Below are positions 26,156-34,710 of a stretch of 46,268 bases of DNA, piece after piece. The stretch comes from a bacterium (lineage in GTDB: Bacteria; Actinomycetota; Acidimicrobiia; Acidimicrobiales; Ilumatobacteraceae), in NCBI GenBank assembly GCA_029977615.1, contig JAPOKO010000009.1, positions 1 through 46,268 on the forward strand, given 5' to 3'. Below the pieces are notes generated by a model. The model did no database searches. It was not told the DNA's origin and worked only from the letters and a program-made list of their open reading frames with translations. A program made the position numbers and the translations under genes. Numbering within the stretch: the first letter of the stretch is position 1; every line of letters starts with the position of its first letter.

Positions 26156-27231
26156 TGCTCAAGATCACTGACCTCACTATTCACTATGCAAATGAAGTGA
26201 TTCTTGATGGTGTGTGCCTCGAGGTTGGTACTGGAGAAGTGGTGTCGCTCGTTGGCCCAAGCGGAGAAGGAAAGACCACGCTGCTGCGTGTGATTGCCGG
26301 AATTGAGCGAGCCGAATCGGGATCGGTACGTGTTGATGGATCCGACGTCACTCACTTACCAACTCATAAACGAGGCATTGGTTTGGTGTTTCAAGACAAT
26401 CAACTCTTCCCACACCTCACTGTTGGCGAAAACATTGCATATGCAATGCGGGGCATAAGTAAACACGAACAACAACTGCGCGTGAATGAGTTACTTGCAC
26501 TCGTTGGCCTCGAAGGTTTGAACGATCGAGATGTGACTGTCATTTCTGGCGGAGAAGCAAAGCGTGTTGCAGTTGCTCGATCGCTAGCCGCAAACCCGAA
26601 AGTGCTGCTTCTCGATGAGCCACTGAACGGACTTGACGGCGAATTGCATGATCGCTTACTGCGCGACCTTTCTACTTTGCTTTCCCAGCGCAACACCACA
26701 GTTGTCCATGTGACCCACGACCGCAACGAGGCGAACCAATTCGCCGATCGCATCGTTGATATTCGTTCGTTGCATCGCCCGAGCAGAGTAGTTCGTGTTT
26801 CGACTGACGATCTTTTGCCTTTACGAAAGGCCGTGCTTCGCGATGGCACTCCGTCGCAAGATCCCACCTATAAGCAAGACAATTTTCCTGGCTGCGTTCA
26901 TCTTGGAATCTATGAAGGCGCAGAACTCATTGCGTGTTCTTCTTGGATTCCACAGGCGTGGCCATTGGATGAGACTCTTCCAGCCATTCAGTTAAAAGGA
27001 ATGGCTGTTGCCAAGCGCATGCAAGGAAGCGGACTTGGCGCAGAATTGCTATCTGCTGGGGTTCGACATTGCGAAGACCAGGATGCGCATTACATCTGGG
27101 CACGAGCACGAGACAGTGCGCTCAACTTTTATACACAAAACGGATTCGACATCTATGGTGACCAGTTTGTTGACGAAGCAACAGGCATGGGCCACCACTT
27201 AGTAATGAAAGTAGCTACTCGCCAACCTTGA
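26155..27231 (+). CDS. ThiQ-type ABC ATPase fused to a GNAT acetyltransferase domain
   Basis: 358 residues. Residues 1-205 form an ABC ATPase: Walker A GPSGEGKT (34-41), a variant signature ISGGE (130-134), Walker B LLLDEP (151-156) and switch His in VTHD. It should power the adjacent ThiP. From about 208 a second domain begins that ABC importers of this family lack. It has GNAT layout with beta strands leading to LKGMAVAKRMQGSGLGAELL (Q-x-x-G-x-G acetyl-CoA loop) and the late RDSALNFYTQNGFDIYG motif typical of GNAT proteins. The fusion is continuous with no stop or frameshift. The acetyl acceptor is unknown. The 3' end overlaps the CopCD gene by 17 bases. Confidence 0.88.
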   Translation: MLKITDLTIHYANEVILDGVCLEVGTGEVVSLVGPSGEGKTTLLRVIAGIERAESGSVRVDGSDVTHLPTHKRGIGLVFQDNQLFPHLTVGENIAYAMRGISKHEQQLRVNELLALVGLEGLNDRDVTVISGGEAKRVAVARSLAANPKVLLLDEPLNGLDGELHDRLLRDLSTLLSQRNTTVVHVTHDRNEANQFADRIVDIRSLHRPSRVVRVSTDDLLPLRKAVLRDGTPSQDPTYKQDNFPGCVHLGIYEGAELIACSSWIPQAWPLDETLPAIQLKGMAVAKRMQGSGLGAELLSAGVRHCEDQDAHYIWARARDSALNFYTQNGFDIYGDQFVDEATGMGHHLVMKVATRQP

Positions 27232-28819
27232 CATCGGTTGTAAACAGCACCGTTCGAGAGGGATCTGGTTTCACCAGAAACTCAATATGCCATACGCCAG
27301 AAAACGGAAAGTTCACTACTGCCGTGTAGTGATTGGGGCTCGTACGCTCCAGCTCTACTGGGCCGTTTGGAATGCTTTTGCTTGGCAATGACATTCGCGC
27401 AGAAACTGAAGTCATTTGAGCGAACGATCCCACCAGCGAACCTATAGACACGTGTATTTCAGCTGATCCCACTCGCGCTGGCGTAACCGCAATATCGGCA
27501 ATGAGACCCGACTGTTTCAGCGAAAACTGAACAGGCGCATTCGATGCTTGTTCGCGCGGTGGCAACGCCACAATCAATGCGGTGATGCCCACCACGATGA
27601 GCGCAACCAGTGCTTCCACTACCACAGACTGATGCAACTTGGCTGGGCCACTCTTGCGCAGCGTTGAACGCGAGAGCGCGCCGATTGCAACAAGAACCAG
27701 CACGAGGAGAACCTTGACTAGCAGTTTCTGACCATATTCAAGAACGAAAACATCGTGCAATCCATCCATGAGCAAAAGCGCTTGAGCAGTTCCTGTGGCT
27801 GCGATTACCGCAACTGAATACCCTGCTATGCGCGAGAACCAGAGCATGGACTGTGTGGACCGAAGCCAAAACTTGCGATCGATGGCAATGAGGAAAAGCG
27901 CACCTATCCACAGAGAAACCGCAAGTAAGTGCACGACATCGAGCGTGAAACTGAGAGCAACTGGTGACTCTCCGCTTGGATGTCCGACTGCAGAGAAAGT
28001 GGCAGCAATTGCCACGGAAGTTCCAATTGCGATGAGCCTCCACAGTCGCTTTCTGCGACTATCAAAAGTCATCAACAACAATGAGAAACCCAAGAGCAAT
28101 ACAATTCTGAACAACGTCGCTTGACCAAATGTCGTCGTCATGGTGTCACTCAGCAAAGAAAGATCAGTGACGTTGTAGATCTTCACACCAGATGCGTGTG
28201 GTCCATATGCGAACAACGCCTGGATGCTTGCAACAATCGCAAACGTCCACGCTCCCCACAGACTCATTCGCGTTCGAATAGATGGCGCACTTTGCGCACC
28301 AAACATCACTATGGCAACGCCACCAAGCAGCGTCAGAATTCCTGCAAACATGACAAAACGGATGATGTTGAACAGGTTGTTTAAGCCATGACCCTGACGT
28401 GCATCGTTATTCAGAATGCGTGTTACATCGGATGAGCTTGTGCCAATTGAAAATGCAAACGATCCTTGCACAGGGTGCGAATCTGCAGAAGCAATGCGCC
28501 ACACCACCACCCAGGTGCCGTCGCCGAGTTTGTCAATATTTGCGCGAACGGTCGTGTGATCGTTTTCATCACGGGTCGGTCGAACCTCAAATACCTCTTT
28601 GCCGTCTTGATCCAGAATCTGGATGCGGGCAAACACCACTCCGACAGGCTCGTCAAAATGAAGCACTACTTCAGTGGGCGAAGTAGCTAACCACGAACTT
28701 GGCTTTGGTTCGCTTTCCTCAAGCCCGGCATGAGCACTTGCAGAACCAGCAGGAAAAAGTACTAAGAAGCAAGCTGCAATAAGCGCGATGCACCACCTAC
28801 GTTTCACGCGCTTGCTCAC
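27215..28819 (-). CDS. CopC-CopD fusion copper protein
   Basis: 534 residues, GTG start. A signal peptide ends at ASA, so mature residue 1 is His30, the copper ligand expected for a CopC histidine brace, and the CopC beta-barrel follows to about 125, with DSHPVQG carrying the second His. The remainder has about eight membrane helices of the CopD type (for example FTLDVVHLLAVSLWIGALFLI) and a C-terminal extracytoplasmic beta domain (SGLIADIAVTPARVGSAEIHVSIG). It probably mediates copper uptake or delivery to cuproenzymes such as cytochrome oxidase. TAGTAT lies 6 bases before the GTG. Confidence 0.9.
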   Translation of the reverse strand: MSKRVKRRWCIALIAACFLVLFPAGSASAHAGLEESEPKPSSWLATSPTEVVLHFDEPVGVVFARIQILDQDGKEVFEVRPTRDENDHTTVRANIDKLGDGTWVVVWRIASADSHPVQGSFAFSIGTSSSDVTRILNNDARQGHGLNNLFNIIRFVMFAGILTLLGGVAIVMFGAQSAPSIRTRMSLWGAWTFAIVASIQALFAYGPHASGVKIYNVTDLSLLSDTMTTTFGQATLFRIVLLLGFSLLLMTFDSRRKRLWRLIAIGTSVAIAATFSAVGHPSGESPVALSFTLDVVHLLAVSLWIGALFLIAIDRKFWLRSTQSMLWFSRIAGYSVAVIAATGTAQALLLMDGLHDVFVLEYGQKLLVKVLLVLVLVAIGALSRSTLRKSGPAKLHQSVVVEALVALIVVGITALIVALPPREQASNAPVQFSLKQSGLIADIAVTPARVGSAEIHVSIGSLVGSFAQMTSVSARMSLPSKSIPNGPVELERTSPNHYTAVVNFPFSGVWHIEFLVKPDPSRTVLFTTDVKVGE

Positions 28820-28825
28820 AGCGAA

Positions 28826-28831
28826 ATACTA
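28826..28831 (-). promoter_or_regulatory. Putative -10 element of the CopC-CopD gene
   Basis: TAGTAT on the minus strand ends 6 bases before the GTG at 28819 and overlaps the preceding stop codon; no ribosome site is visible. Confidence 0.45.
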
Positions 28832-29488
28832 GTAACTAGGTGGCTTTGGAAGACCTTCTACTTCGGTTCTACCTAAAAACCAAGCAAGTCGTTCGTTGGG
28901 TGAAAGTTGTAGCGCAATTTTTGGCACAGGAGTAAGCCCCATCGGTTTGCTTGCACGCCACATCATGACTTGTCGATCAAGTTCGTAGCGAACATATGTG
29001 GAATTCCAATCCGCAAATGTAAACGCAAGAGCTAAGTCGGCGTGATGCACTTCCACCTCACGCCACCTCAAGAACACGATGTCGCTCATGGCAATCGATG
29101 CACCAGCGCTATTTACTCCGTGTCCTTGCCAACCTTCACTGTTGGTTGCAGCCCACTGCCCTTCCAATGCATAGATACTCTTTCGCACTGCGCTCACAAG
29201 CGATTCTGCTGAATCGTTGGCATGTAACTCAATTCCCTCTTTGCGGGCTTTCGCTCCACCAACATATTGCTCGCCCACTTCTCCACGCGCTGCACATTGC
29301 AATACATGCACGTGACTTTCTGCGTTGCGAGCCAAGTGTGAAAGTACATGACCTCGTGTCCAGCCCGGAAGCGCCGATGGTTCGCGGCACTGATCGTCGG
29401 TCAGCGAATCAAGCGACTGCAGTAACCGTTGGTGCGACTCTGCACAGCCTGCAACATGAATATTGAGCGTGCGTCCAAAATCGTCCAT
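28829..29488 (-). CDS. Maleylpyruvate isomerase/DinB family mycothiol-dependent enzyme
   Basis: 219 residues from the ATG at 29488 (GTG 29491 also possible; TACCTT lies 5 bases before that GTG). The N-terminal DinB-like helical bundle has SALPGWTRGHVLSHLARNAESHVH and FLRWREVEVHHADL, whose histidines bind a divalent metal. The C-terminal part is the small MDMPI domain. Family members use mycothiol as cofactor; the substrate here is unknown. It lies downstream of btuD on the same strand with a 23-base gap. Confidence 0.85.
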   Translation of the reverse strand: MDDFGRTLNIHVAGCAESHQRLLQSLDSLTDDQCREPSALPGWTRGHVLSHLARNAESHVHVLQCAARGEVGEQYVGGAKARKEGIELHANDSAESLVSAVRKSIYALEGQWAATNSEGWQGHGVNSAGASIAMSDIVFLRWREVEVHHADLALAFTFADWNSTYVRYELDRQVMMWRASKPMGLTPVPKIALQLSPNERLAWFLGRTEVEGLPKPPSY

Positions 29489-29511
29489 CACCGACAAAGG
29501 TAGTGGTTCGA

Positions 29512-30294
29512 CTAGCGAGTACTGATGCGCTGCGGAATAACGACGACCGTTCCGTCATCTTCATGATGCACACGTGCAGAAACGCCATAGAACTCGGAAA
29601 GGATGTTTGGTTGCAACACATCTTTTGCTGACCCCTCTGCAACCCGAGCGCCTTGGTGCATCAACACCAAACGGTCGGCATACATACCAGCAAGCGTGAG
29701 GTCATGCATTGCAGAAACGACGGTGAGCCCCTGCTCACGGCGCAGTTTGTCTACTAACTCGAGCGCCTGCTGCTGATGCCCAATGTCAAGCGCACTCGTT
29801 GGTTCATCGAGTAATAGCACCGGTGCCTCTTGCGCAAGTGCTCGCGCAATTACTAAACGCTGCACCTCACCGCCCGACAACGTGCCTAATGAACGTCGAG
29901 CAAACGCATTCAAATCAAGTCGTTCGAGCACATCACCAACCACTTCTTTGTCGTGCTTTGTTTCCCATGAGAAGTGGCGAACATATGGGTTGCGGCCGAG
30001 TAGCACATAATCAAACACGTTCATGTCAAGAGGTATCAGCGGTGATTGTGGAACATACGCAATGTGTTGCGCCCGCCACCGGGCTGATGTTGCAGGAATC
30101 TCTTTCTGATCAATTGCAATTGAGCCCGAGTAAGGGACAAGTCCAGCGGCCGCTCGCAACACCGACGATTTACCTGCGCCATTTGGCCCAATGAGACACA
30201 ACCACTCGCCCGAGTGCAACAAATCATTAAAGCTCTGTACAGCTTCAATGCCGTTGTACGACACTCGCACATCACAAAAACCAAGCGCGGTCAT
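29512..30294 (-). CDS. btuD: Vitamin B12 (cobalamin) ABC transporter ATP-binding protein
   Basis: 260 residues of the FepC/BtuD family: Walker A GPNGAGKS, signature LSGGEVQRLVIARAL, Walker B LLLDEPTSALD and switch SAMHDLTLAG. Its ATG overlaps the permease stop by 4 bases. Sequence alone fits either siderophore or cobalamin uptake; the cobalamin riboswitch ahead of the operon decides for B12. Confidence 0.9.
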   Translation of the reverse strand: MTALGFCDVRVSYNGIEAVQSFNDLLHSGEWLCLIGPNGAGKSSVLRAAAGLVPYSGSIAIDQKEIPATSARWRAQHIAYVPQSPLIPLDMNVFDYVLLGRNPYVRHFSWETKHDKEVVGDVLERLDLNAFARRSLGTLSGGEVQRLVIARALAQEAPVLLLDEPTSALDIGHQQQALELVDKLRREQGLTVVSAMHDLTLAGMYADRLVLMHQGARVAEGSAKDVLQPNILSEFYGVSARVHHEDDGTVVVIPQRISTR

Positions 30295-31343
30295 GTTGAG
30301 GAATTCCTTGTGCGTAGAAGATACAAAAAGAATGGTGCACCAAAGAATGCAGTAACGACACCAATTGGCGTTTCAGCAGGGTTCGCCAATACTCGGCTTG
30401 GAATGTCTGCGAATACAAGAAATGCTGCTCCAAGCAACACGCTGAGCGGGAGCACCCTGCGATAACTGGCTCCTGCTAGCAAGCGCACGGCGTGTGGAAC
30501 AATGATGCCAACAAAACCGATGAGGCCACTAACGGCAACCACAGCTGAAGTTCCCAGCGTTGCAGCGAGCACAACAATTAAGCGAACGCGGCGAACATTG
30601 ATACCAAGTGCACTTGCTTCGTCGTCACCTACACGAAGCACGTCCAACAATCGACGGTGCATGAACAAAACGCCTGTGCTGAGCAATACATAAGGAAGCA
30701 CCAAACGCACGTCACCCCACGTTGCACTTGACAAACGTCCAAGAATCCAGGAATACACCTGGCGCACCACATCGGTATTGCGTTGCAGAATGAACGCCTG
30801 GATCGAAGTAGCTAACGATGTAACGGCGACTCCTGCCAAGATCAGCGTGGTTGTGGATTGCGTAGTTCCAAACGCAGTACCAACCACATAGGTAACTAAC
30901 ACTGCAGCTAGCGCACCTACGAAAGCTGCAAGTGGGAGTGGGTCAACGATCCAGTTTTCCGTTGCCCCTCGCTGAAACGCAAACACCAATGTGGCCCCTA
31001 ATCCCGCACCAGCGGCCACACCAAGTAAATACGGGTCAACAAGGGGGTTTCGGAACACACCCTGATAACTCGCTCCCGAAATTGAAAGCATCGAGCCAAC
31101 AATTGCCGCAAGTACTACTCGCGGCGTACGAATGAGCCACACGATGTTCCAATCTTGTTCTGAAACACCACTATTGATTCGAATGAACGGCAAGCGATCA
31201 AGAAATTCGAGTGGAATTCTCCACCACGTCGGACCAGCAGGTCCGATCATCGTGCCCACGATCATTGCAACAAGCAACAGCATCCCACCGAACACAAACC
31301 AGTAACGGTTGTGGCCCGTGTTCAGCGAGACTGTTGGCGTCAT
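30291..31343 (-). CDS. btuC: Vitamin B12 (cobalamin) ABC transporter permease
   Basis: 350 residues, FecCD/BtuC family with about ten membrane helices. Typical segments are RTPRVVLAAIVGSMLSISGASYQGVFRNPLVDPYLLGVAAGAGLGA and, near the end, GLIGFVGIIVPHAVRLLAG (coupling helix that contacts the ATPase). It forms the homodimeric channel for cobalamin. It lies 30 bases downstream of btuF. Confidence 0.9.
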   Translation of the reverse strand: MTPTVSLNTGHNRYWFVFGGMLLLVAMIVGTMIGPAGPTWWRIPLEFLDRLPFIRINSGVSEQDWNIVWLIRTPRVVLAAIVGSMLSISGASYQGVFRNPLVDPYLLGVAAGAGLGATLVFAFQRGATENWIVDPLPLAAFVGALAAVLVTYVVGTAFGTTQSTTTLILAGVAVTSLATSIQAFILQRNTDVVRQVYSWILGRLSSATWGDVRLVLPYVLLSTGVLFMHRRLLDVLRVGDDEASALGINVRRVRLIVVLAATLGTSAVVAVSGLIGFVGIIVPHAVRLLAGASYRRVLPLSVLLGAAFLVFADIPSRVLANPAETPIGVVTAFFGAPFFLYLLRTRNSST

Positions 31344-31373
31344 AACGATCGTGGGCCCGAAATCTGACTGCGA

Positions 31374-32303
31374 TTACGAGTTTGCAGCTACAACAGCATC
31401 ACGAATTGCTGTGATGAGCTCGAGAACACGTGGTCCCCAGCGCGACGCGACATCGTCATCAAGTTCAACAACTTGGTTTGCTGTTACCGCCTTCAAACCA
31501 CCCCAGCCATCACGTGCAGCAACAGTTGTTGCATCCTGTGCGCAGCACTTGGTGTCGGCAAGGAAAATGAAGTCTGGATCTGCAGACACGATCACTTCTG
31601 CAGATAACTGCGGATAATCATTGCCTGCTTCAACATTGTCGGCGATGTTGCGCATACCAAACAAGTTGAAGATCTGACCAATGAAGGTGTTTGACGTTAC
31701 TGAGTAGTACGTATTGTCCAGTTCGTAGTAGTACGAAAGCGGTGGATCGCTGAATTGTACCGATGCCACTGCTTCTTCAATTCCAGTTTGCAGTGTCTTT
31801 GAAACTTCAATTGCCTTCTGGCTGTTTCCCGTGAGCACTCCAAGCTGTTCGATCTGCTCATAAACATTTTCGATGCTCATCGCAGCACCGGCTACGAATA
31901 CAGGAATGTCGAGCGTGCTCAGCTGCTCAACCAGACTTCCTGGATCGTAGGAAATGATCACCAAGTCGGGTGTGTATCCGCTAATTGCTTCAATGTTTGG
32001 CTCGAAACCCGACAATGGTGTGCCGAGTGCAACCGCTTCTGCTGGGTAATTGGAGTATTCATCTACGGCAACCACTTGTGGTCCTGCACCAATGGCGTAC
32101 AACATCTCCGTTGCCGTTGGCGACAACGAAATAATTCGTGTTGGTTGAGCGTCAAGTGTGAGATCGCCAACGGTTACCGGAAAAACATCCGCAGTAACTG
32201 CGACGGTGTCACTTGACGATTCACTCGACGACCCGCAACTTGCCAGAACGGCAGTGAGGGAAAGAAAAAGACCGGCAATGCCGGCCTTGGTTAACTTGTT
32301 CAT
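31374..32303 (-). CDS. btuF: Vitamin B12 (cobalamin) ABC transporter substrate-binding lipoprotein
   Basis: 309 residues. The signal ends in the lipobox LASC (Cys23), followed by a Ser-rich linker and a cluster A helical-backbone binding protein (PF01497-like): RIISLSPTATEMLYAIGAGPQVVAVDEYSNYPAEA, then DLVIISYDPGSLVEQL. AAGGAG precedes the ATG by 8 bases, downstream of the cobalamin riboswitch, which indicates the ligand. Confidence 0.9.
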   Translation of the reverse strand: MNKLTKAGIAGLFLSLTAVLASCGSSSESSSDTVAVTADVFPVTVGDLTLDAQPTRIISLSPTATEMLYAIGAGPQVVAVDEYSNYPAEAVALGTPLSGFEPNIEAISGYTPDLVIISYDPGSLVEQLSTLDIPVFVAGAAMSIENVYEQIEQLGVLTGNSQKAIEVSKTLQTGIEEAVASVQFSDPPLSYYYELDNTYYSVTSNTFIGQIFNLFGMRNIADNVEAGNDYPQLSAEVIVSADPDFIFLADTKCCAQDATTVAARDGWGGLKAVTANQVVELDDDVASRWGPRVLELITAIRDAVVAANS

Positions 32304-32349
32304 ATGGTCTCCTTGCTCTTCTTGCGAGAGCGGTTGATGTAGCTACGCA

Positions 32350-32482
32350 TTAGGCGACCGGACTGACAAATACCTCAATAAACATTGGAGTCTTTGCATT
32401 ACCGTTGCGGGACAGTGCCGGAATCTCACCGGACTTCGCTGAATGTTTTGCCCTCCGGCTATTACCGAAGTGATGACACCTT
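32350..32482 (-). promoter_or_regulatory. Cobalamin (adenosylcobalamin) riboswitch
   Basis: On the minus strand the leader carries the class core: GTCCGGTGAGATTCCGGCAC followed by TGTCCCGCAACGGTAATG (the B12 box region), and the 3' conserved AGTCCGGTCGCC. It lies between the aspartate aminotransferase stop and btuF. A GCTCT/AGAGC hairpin (about 32314-32330) sits just before the btuF ribosome site, suggesting translational repression when B12 is bound. Confidence 0.92.
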
Positions 32483-32500
32483 AGCGCAGATGTGCGATGG

Positions 32501-33721
32501 TTATGCAAATAACGCGGCGAGGCGCTCCATGCCCTCAACCAAGTCGGCATCGCCGAGCGCAAAACTAAATCGTGCGTAACCAGGTGCGCCAAAAGCCTCA
32601 CCGGGCACGAAGGCAACCTTGGCCACATCAAGTACAAGGTCGGCAAGTTCCATGCTGTTTGACGCCTTCTTGCCGCCAATATCTCGTCCAAGCAGCCCGC
32701 GTACATTTGGGAAGCAATAGAACGCACCTTGCGGTTCCATGCACGTGACTCCAGGAATTGCTGTGAGCATTTTGTGCATCAATGTTCCGCGACGTTCAAA
32801 ACTTTCGCGCATCATGGCAACTGCAGAAAGATCTCCGCTCACTGCTTCAAGCGCTGCAATTTGTGCAACGTTGGAAACATTTGATGTGGTGTGTGACTGA
32901 AAGTTGATCGCAGCCTTCATGACATCTTTAGGGCCGATCATCCAACCAACTCGCCAACCCGTCATTGCATACGTCTTTGCAACACCATTCACGATGACGC
33001 ACTTGTCGACAATTTCTGGAACAAGTGTTGGCATGCTCGAAAACTTGTGCTTGCCATACGTGAGATGTTCGTAAATTTCGTCAGTCACGACCCAAATGCC
33101 ATGTTGCACTGCCCACTTGCCAATGGCAATCGTTTCTTCAGGCGAATACACCGCACCACTTGGGTTATCTGGCGAAACGAACAGCAAAACTTTTGTGCGT
33201 GGCGTGCGAACTTTTTCCAACTGTTCAACAGTTACTTTGAATTCAGTTTCTTCTGTGGTGTCCACAACAACTGATACGCCACCAGCCAACGAAATTGCTT
33301 CTGGGTAAGTTGTCCAATACGGAGCCGGAACAATTACTTCGTCGCCCGGGTCACACAATGCCGCGAATGCAACGAACACTGCGTGCTTGCCACCGTTGGT
33401 CACCAACACCTGTGAGGCATCACATTCAAATCCACTATCGCGTTTAGTCTTTACGGCAATTGCTTCGCGCAACTCGGGTAATCCAGCTGCAGGTGTATAA
33501 CGATGAAACTTTGGGTCACGAGCCGCGCGTACTGCTGCTTCAACAATGCGGTCAGGAGTTGGAAAGTCTGGCTCGCCTGCACCGAAACCGATGACGTTTT
33601 CACCCTTTGCTTTCAGCGCTTTGGCCTTTGCGTCAACGGCAAGAGTGGCCGATTCGGCGATGGCTGCGAGACGTGCAGAAACACGGTTTTGGGGGTTTTG
33701 ATGCGTGGTCACGCCTGCCAT
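32501..33721 (-). CDS. Pyridoxal phosphate-dependent aspartate-type aminotransferase
   Basis: 406 residues, class I aminotransferase, subgroup I-beta. [10 protein letters not shown] at 48-57 contacts substrate; Asp214 in [10 protein letters not shown] holds the pyridine nitrogen; Lys249 in [12 protein letters not shown] forms the Schiff base and Arg257 follows. The usual NPTG motif reads NPSG (186-189), a common variant. It interconverts aspartate and oxaloacetate (or related amino acids, possibly prephenate). Starts at the ATG 33721 with CACTGT 6 bases upstream. Divergent from the PAC2 gene. Confidence 0.92.
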   Translation of the reverse strand: MAGVTTHQNPQNRVSARLAAIAESATLAVDAKAKALKAKGENVIGFGAGEPDFPTPDRIVEAAVRAARDPKFHRYTPAAGLPELREAIAVKTKRDSGFECDASQVLVTNGGKHAVFVAFAALCDPGDEVIVPAPYWTTYPEAISLAGGVSVVVDTTEETEFKVTVEQLEKVRTPRTKVLLFVSPDNPSGAVYSPEETIAIGKWAVQHGIWVVTDEIYEHLTYGKHKFSSMPTLVPEIVDKCVIVNGVAKTYAMTGWRVGWMIGPKDVMKAAINFQSHTTSNVSNVAQIAALEAVSGDLSAVAMMRESFERRGTLMHKMLTAIPGVTCMEPQGAFYCFPNVRGLLGRDIGGKKASNSMELADLVLDVAKVAFVPGEAFGAPGYARFSFALGDADLVEGMERLAALFA

Positions 33722-33727
33722 GCTTAC

Positions 33728-33733
33728 ACAGTG
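33728..33733 (-). promoter_or_regulatory. Putative promoter of the aminotransferase gene
   Basis: CACTGT on the minus strand ends 6 bases before the ATG at 33721; TTGTTT lies 16 bases upstream as a possible -35 (33750-33755). No ribosome site is present. Confidence 0.4.
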
Positions 33734-33768
33734 GAGTTGGCCGAAGCGAAAACAATCCTGGTTACGGC

Positions 33769-34647
33769 ATGAACGTAGATGACGTCTTAGACGCCGACTG
33801 GGAGGCCGTAGGAACGCTGCGTAACCCTGTTTTGGTTGTTGCTCTTCGTGGCTGGTTTGACGTGTGTGGCGTGGCTACCGGTGCGCTCGAGTGGGCCATT
33901 CAAGACCGCGCGGTAACTGTTGTGGCCTCGGTTGACCCCGACCCGTTTTTCGACTTCACCCAGGAACGCCCCGAGACGTTCATTGACGAAGATGGCGAAC
34001 GGCTCATTCGCTGGCCCGAAAATGACTTCCTCATTGCACGGTTCCCCGAAGGTTCTCGTGATTTAGTCATTCTGTCTGGCGTGGAGCCACACCTGCACTG
34101 GGGAGTATTTGCTGACTGCATTGTGGAGTGCGCAAAACAACTTGGCTGTGAAGTCGTGGTCACGGTTGGCGCCGCTGCAGAGGGTGTGCCACACACTCGC
34201 TCACCACAAGTTGTAGGTAGCAGCAGCAATCAATCACTCGCCCGCCGGCTTGGCTTGTCGCGTCCGCAATATCAAGGACCAACCGGTGTTGTAGGTGTGA
34301 TTCAAGAGCGTCTCGACCGCGAAGGAATCGCAGGAGTTTCATTACGTGTAGGCGTTCCGCATTACTTAACCAATGCACAACATCCAAAGTCCTCCGCAGC
34401 TTTGTTACGCCACCTGGAACACGTACTGGGTATTCCGACTAGTCATGGTGAAATGTACGAAGAGATTCAGCGTTGGGAAGAACTGCACGATGCTGCAGTA
34501 GAGGGTGACGATCAAACCGTCAGCTACCTCACGATGCTTGAAGACGAATACGACCGCCGTACGGAAGCAGAACTTCCATCAGCCGATGCCCTCGCGGAGG
34601 AATTCGAACAGTTCTTGCGCGAACAACAAGACGGCGACGACACATAA
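33769..34647 (+). CDS. PAC2 family protein
   Basis: 292 residues from the ATG at 33769; the frame is open from 33607 but that part is antisense to the aminotransferase start. The core ([25 protein letters not shown] ... [14 protein letters not shown] ... [17 protein letters not shown]) is the PAC2 fold, related to proteasome assembly chaperones and common in actinobacteria next to proteasome or unrelated genes. The C-terminal 40 residues are acidic ([17 protein letters not shown]). Cytoplasmic; exact role not established. Confidence 0.88.
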   Translation: MNVDDVLDADWEAVGTLRNPVLVVALRGWFDVCGVATGALEWAIQDRAVTVVASVDPDPFFDFTQERPETFIDEDGERLIRWPENDFLIARFPEGSRDLVILSGVEPHLHWGVFADCIVECAKQLGCEVVVTVGAAAEGVPHTRSPQVVGSSSNQSLARRLGLSRPQYQGPTGVVGVIQERLDREGIAGVSLRVGVPHYLTNAQHPKSSAALLRHLEHVLGIPTSHGEMYEEIQRWEELHDAAVEGDDQTVSYLTMLEDEYDRRTEAELPSADALAEEFEQFLREQQDGDDT

Positions 34648-34669
34648 AAGAGATCCCCAAGGGGGCCTG

Positions 34670-34701
34670 ATATATTTCTCAATTTATTTTGAGAGATATA
34701 T
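34670..34701 (+). promoter_or_regulatory. ArsR-type operator palindrome
   Basis: ATATATTTCTCAA (34670-34682) and TTGAGAGATATAT (34689-34701) are 13-bp arms with one mismatch around TTTATT. It overlaps the -10 TATGCT of the ArsR-phosphatase gene, so binding would block transcription: autoregulation is predicted. Confidence 0.75.
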
Positions 34702-34704
34702 GCT
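34699..34704 (+). promoter_or_regulatory. Putative -10 element of the arsR fusion gene
   Basis: TATGCT ends 6 bases before the ATG at 34711, inside the right arm of the operator; leaderless arrangement. Confidence 0.5.
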
Positions 34705-34710
34705 GAACGA

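Noticed and set aside
29512..32303. Siderophore (Fe3+) importer
   Set aside because: Protein families fit iron or B12, but the cobalamin riboswitch immediately upstream supports B12.
33607..33768. N-terminal extension of the PAC2 protein
   Set aside because: This stretch is antisense to the aminotransferase N-terminus and lacks PAC2 similarity.
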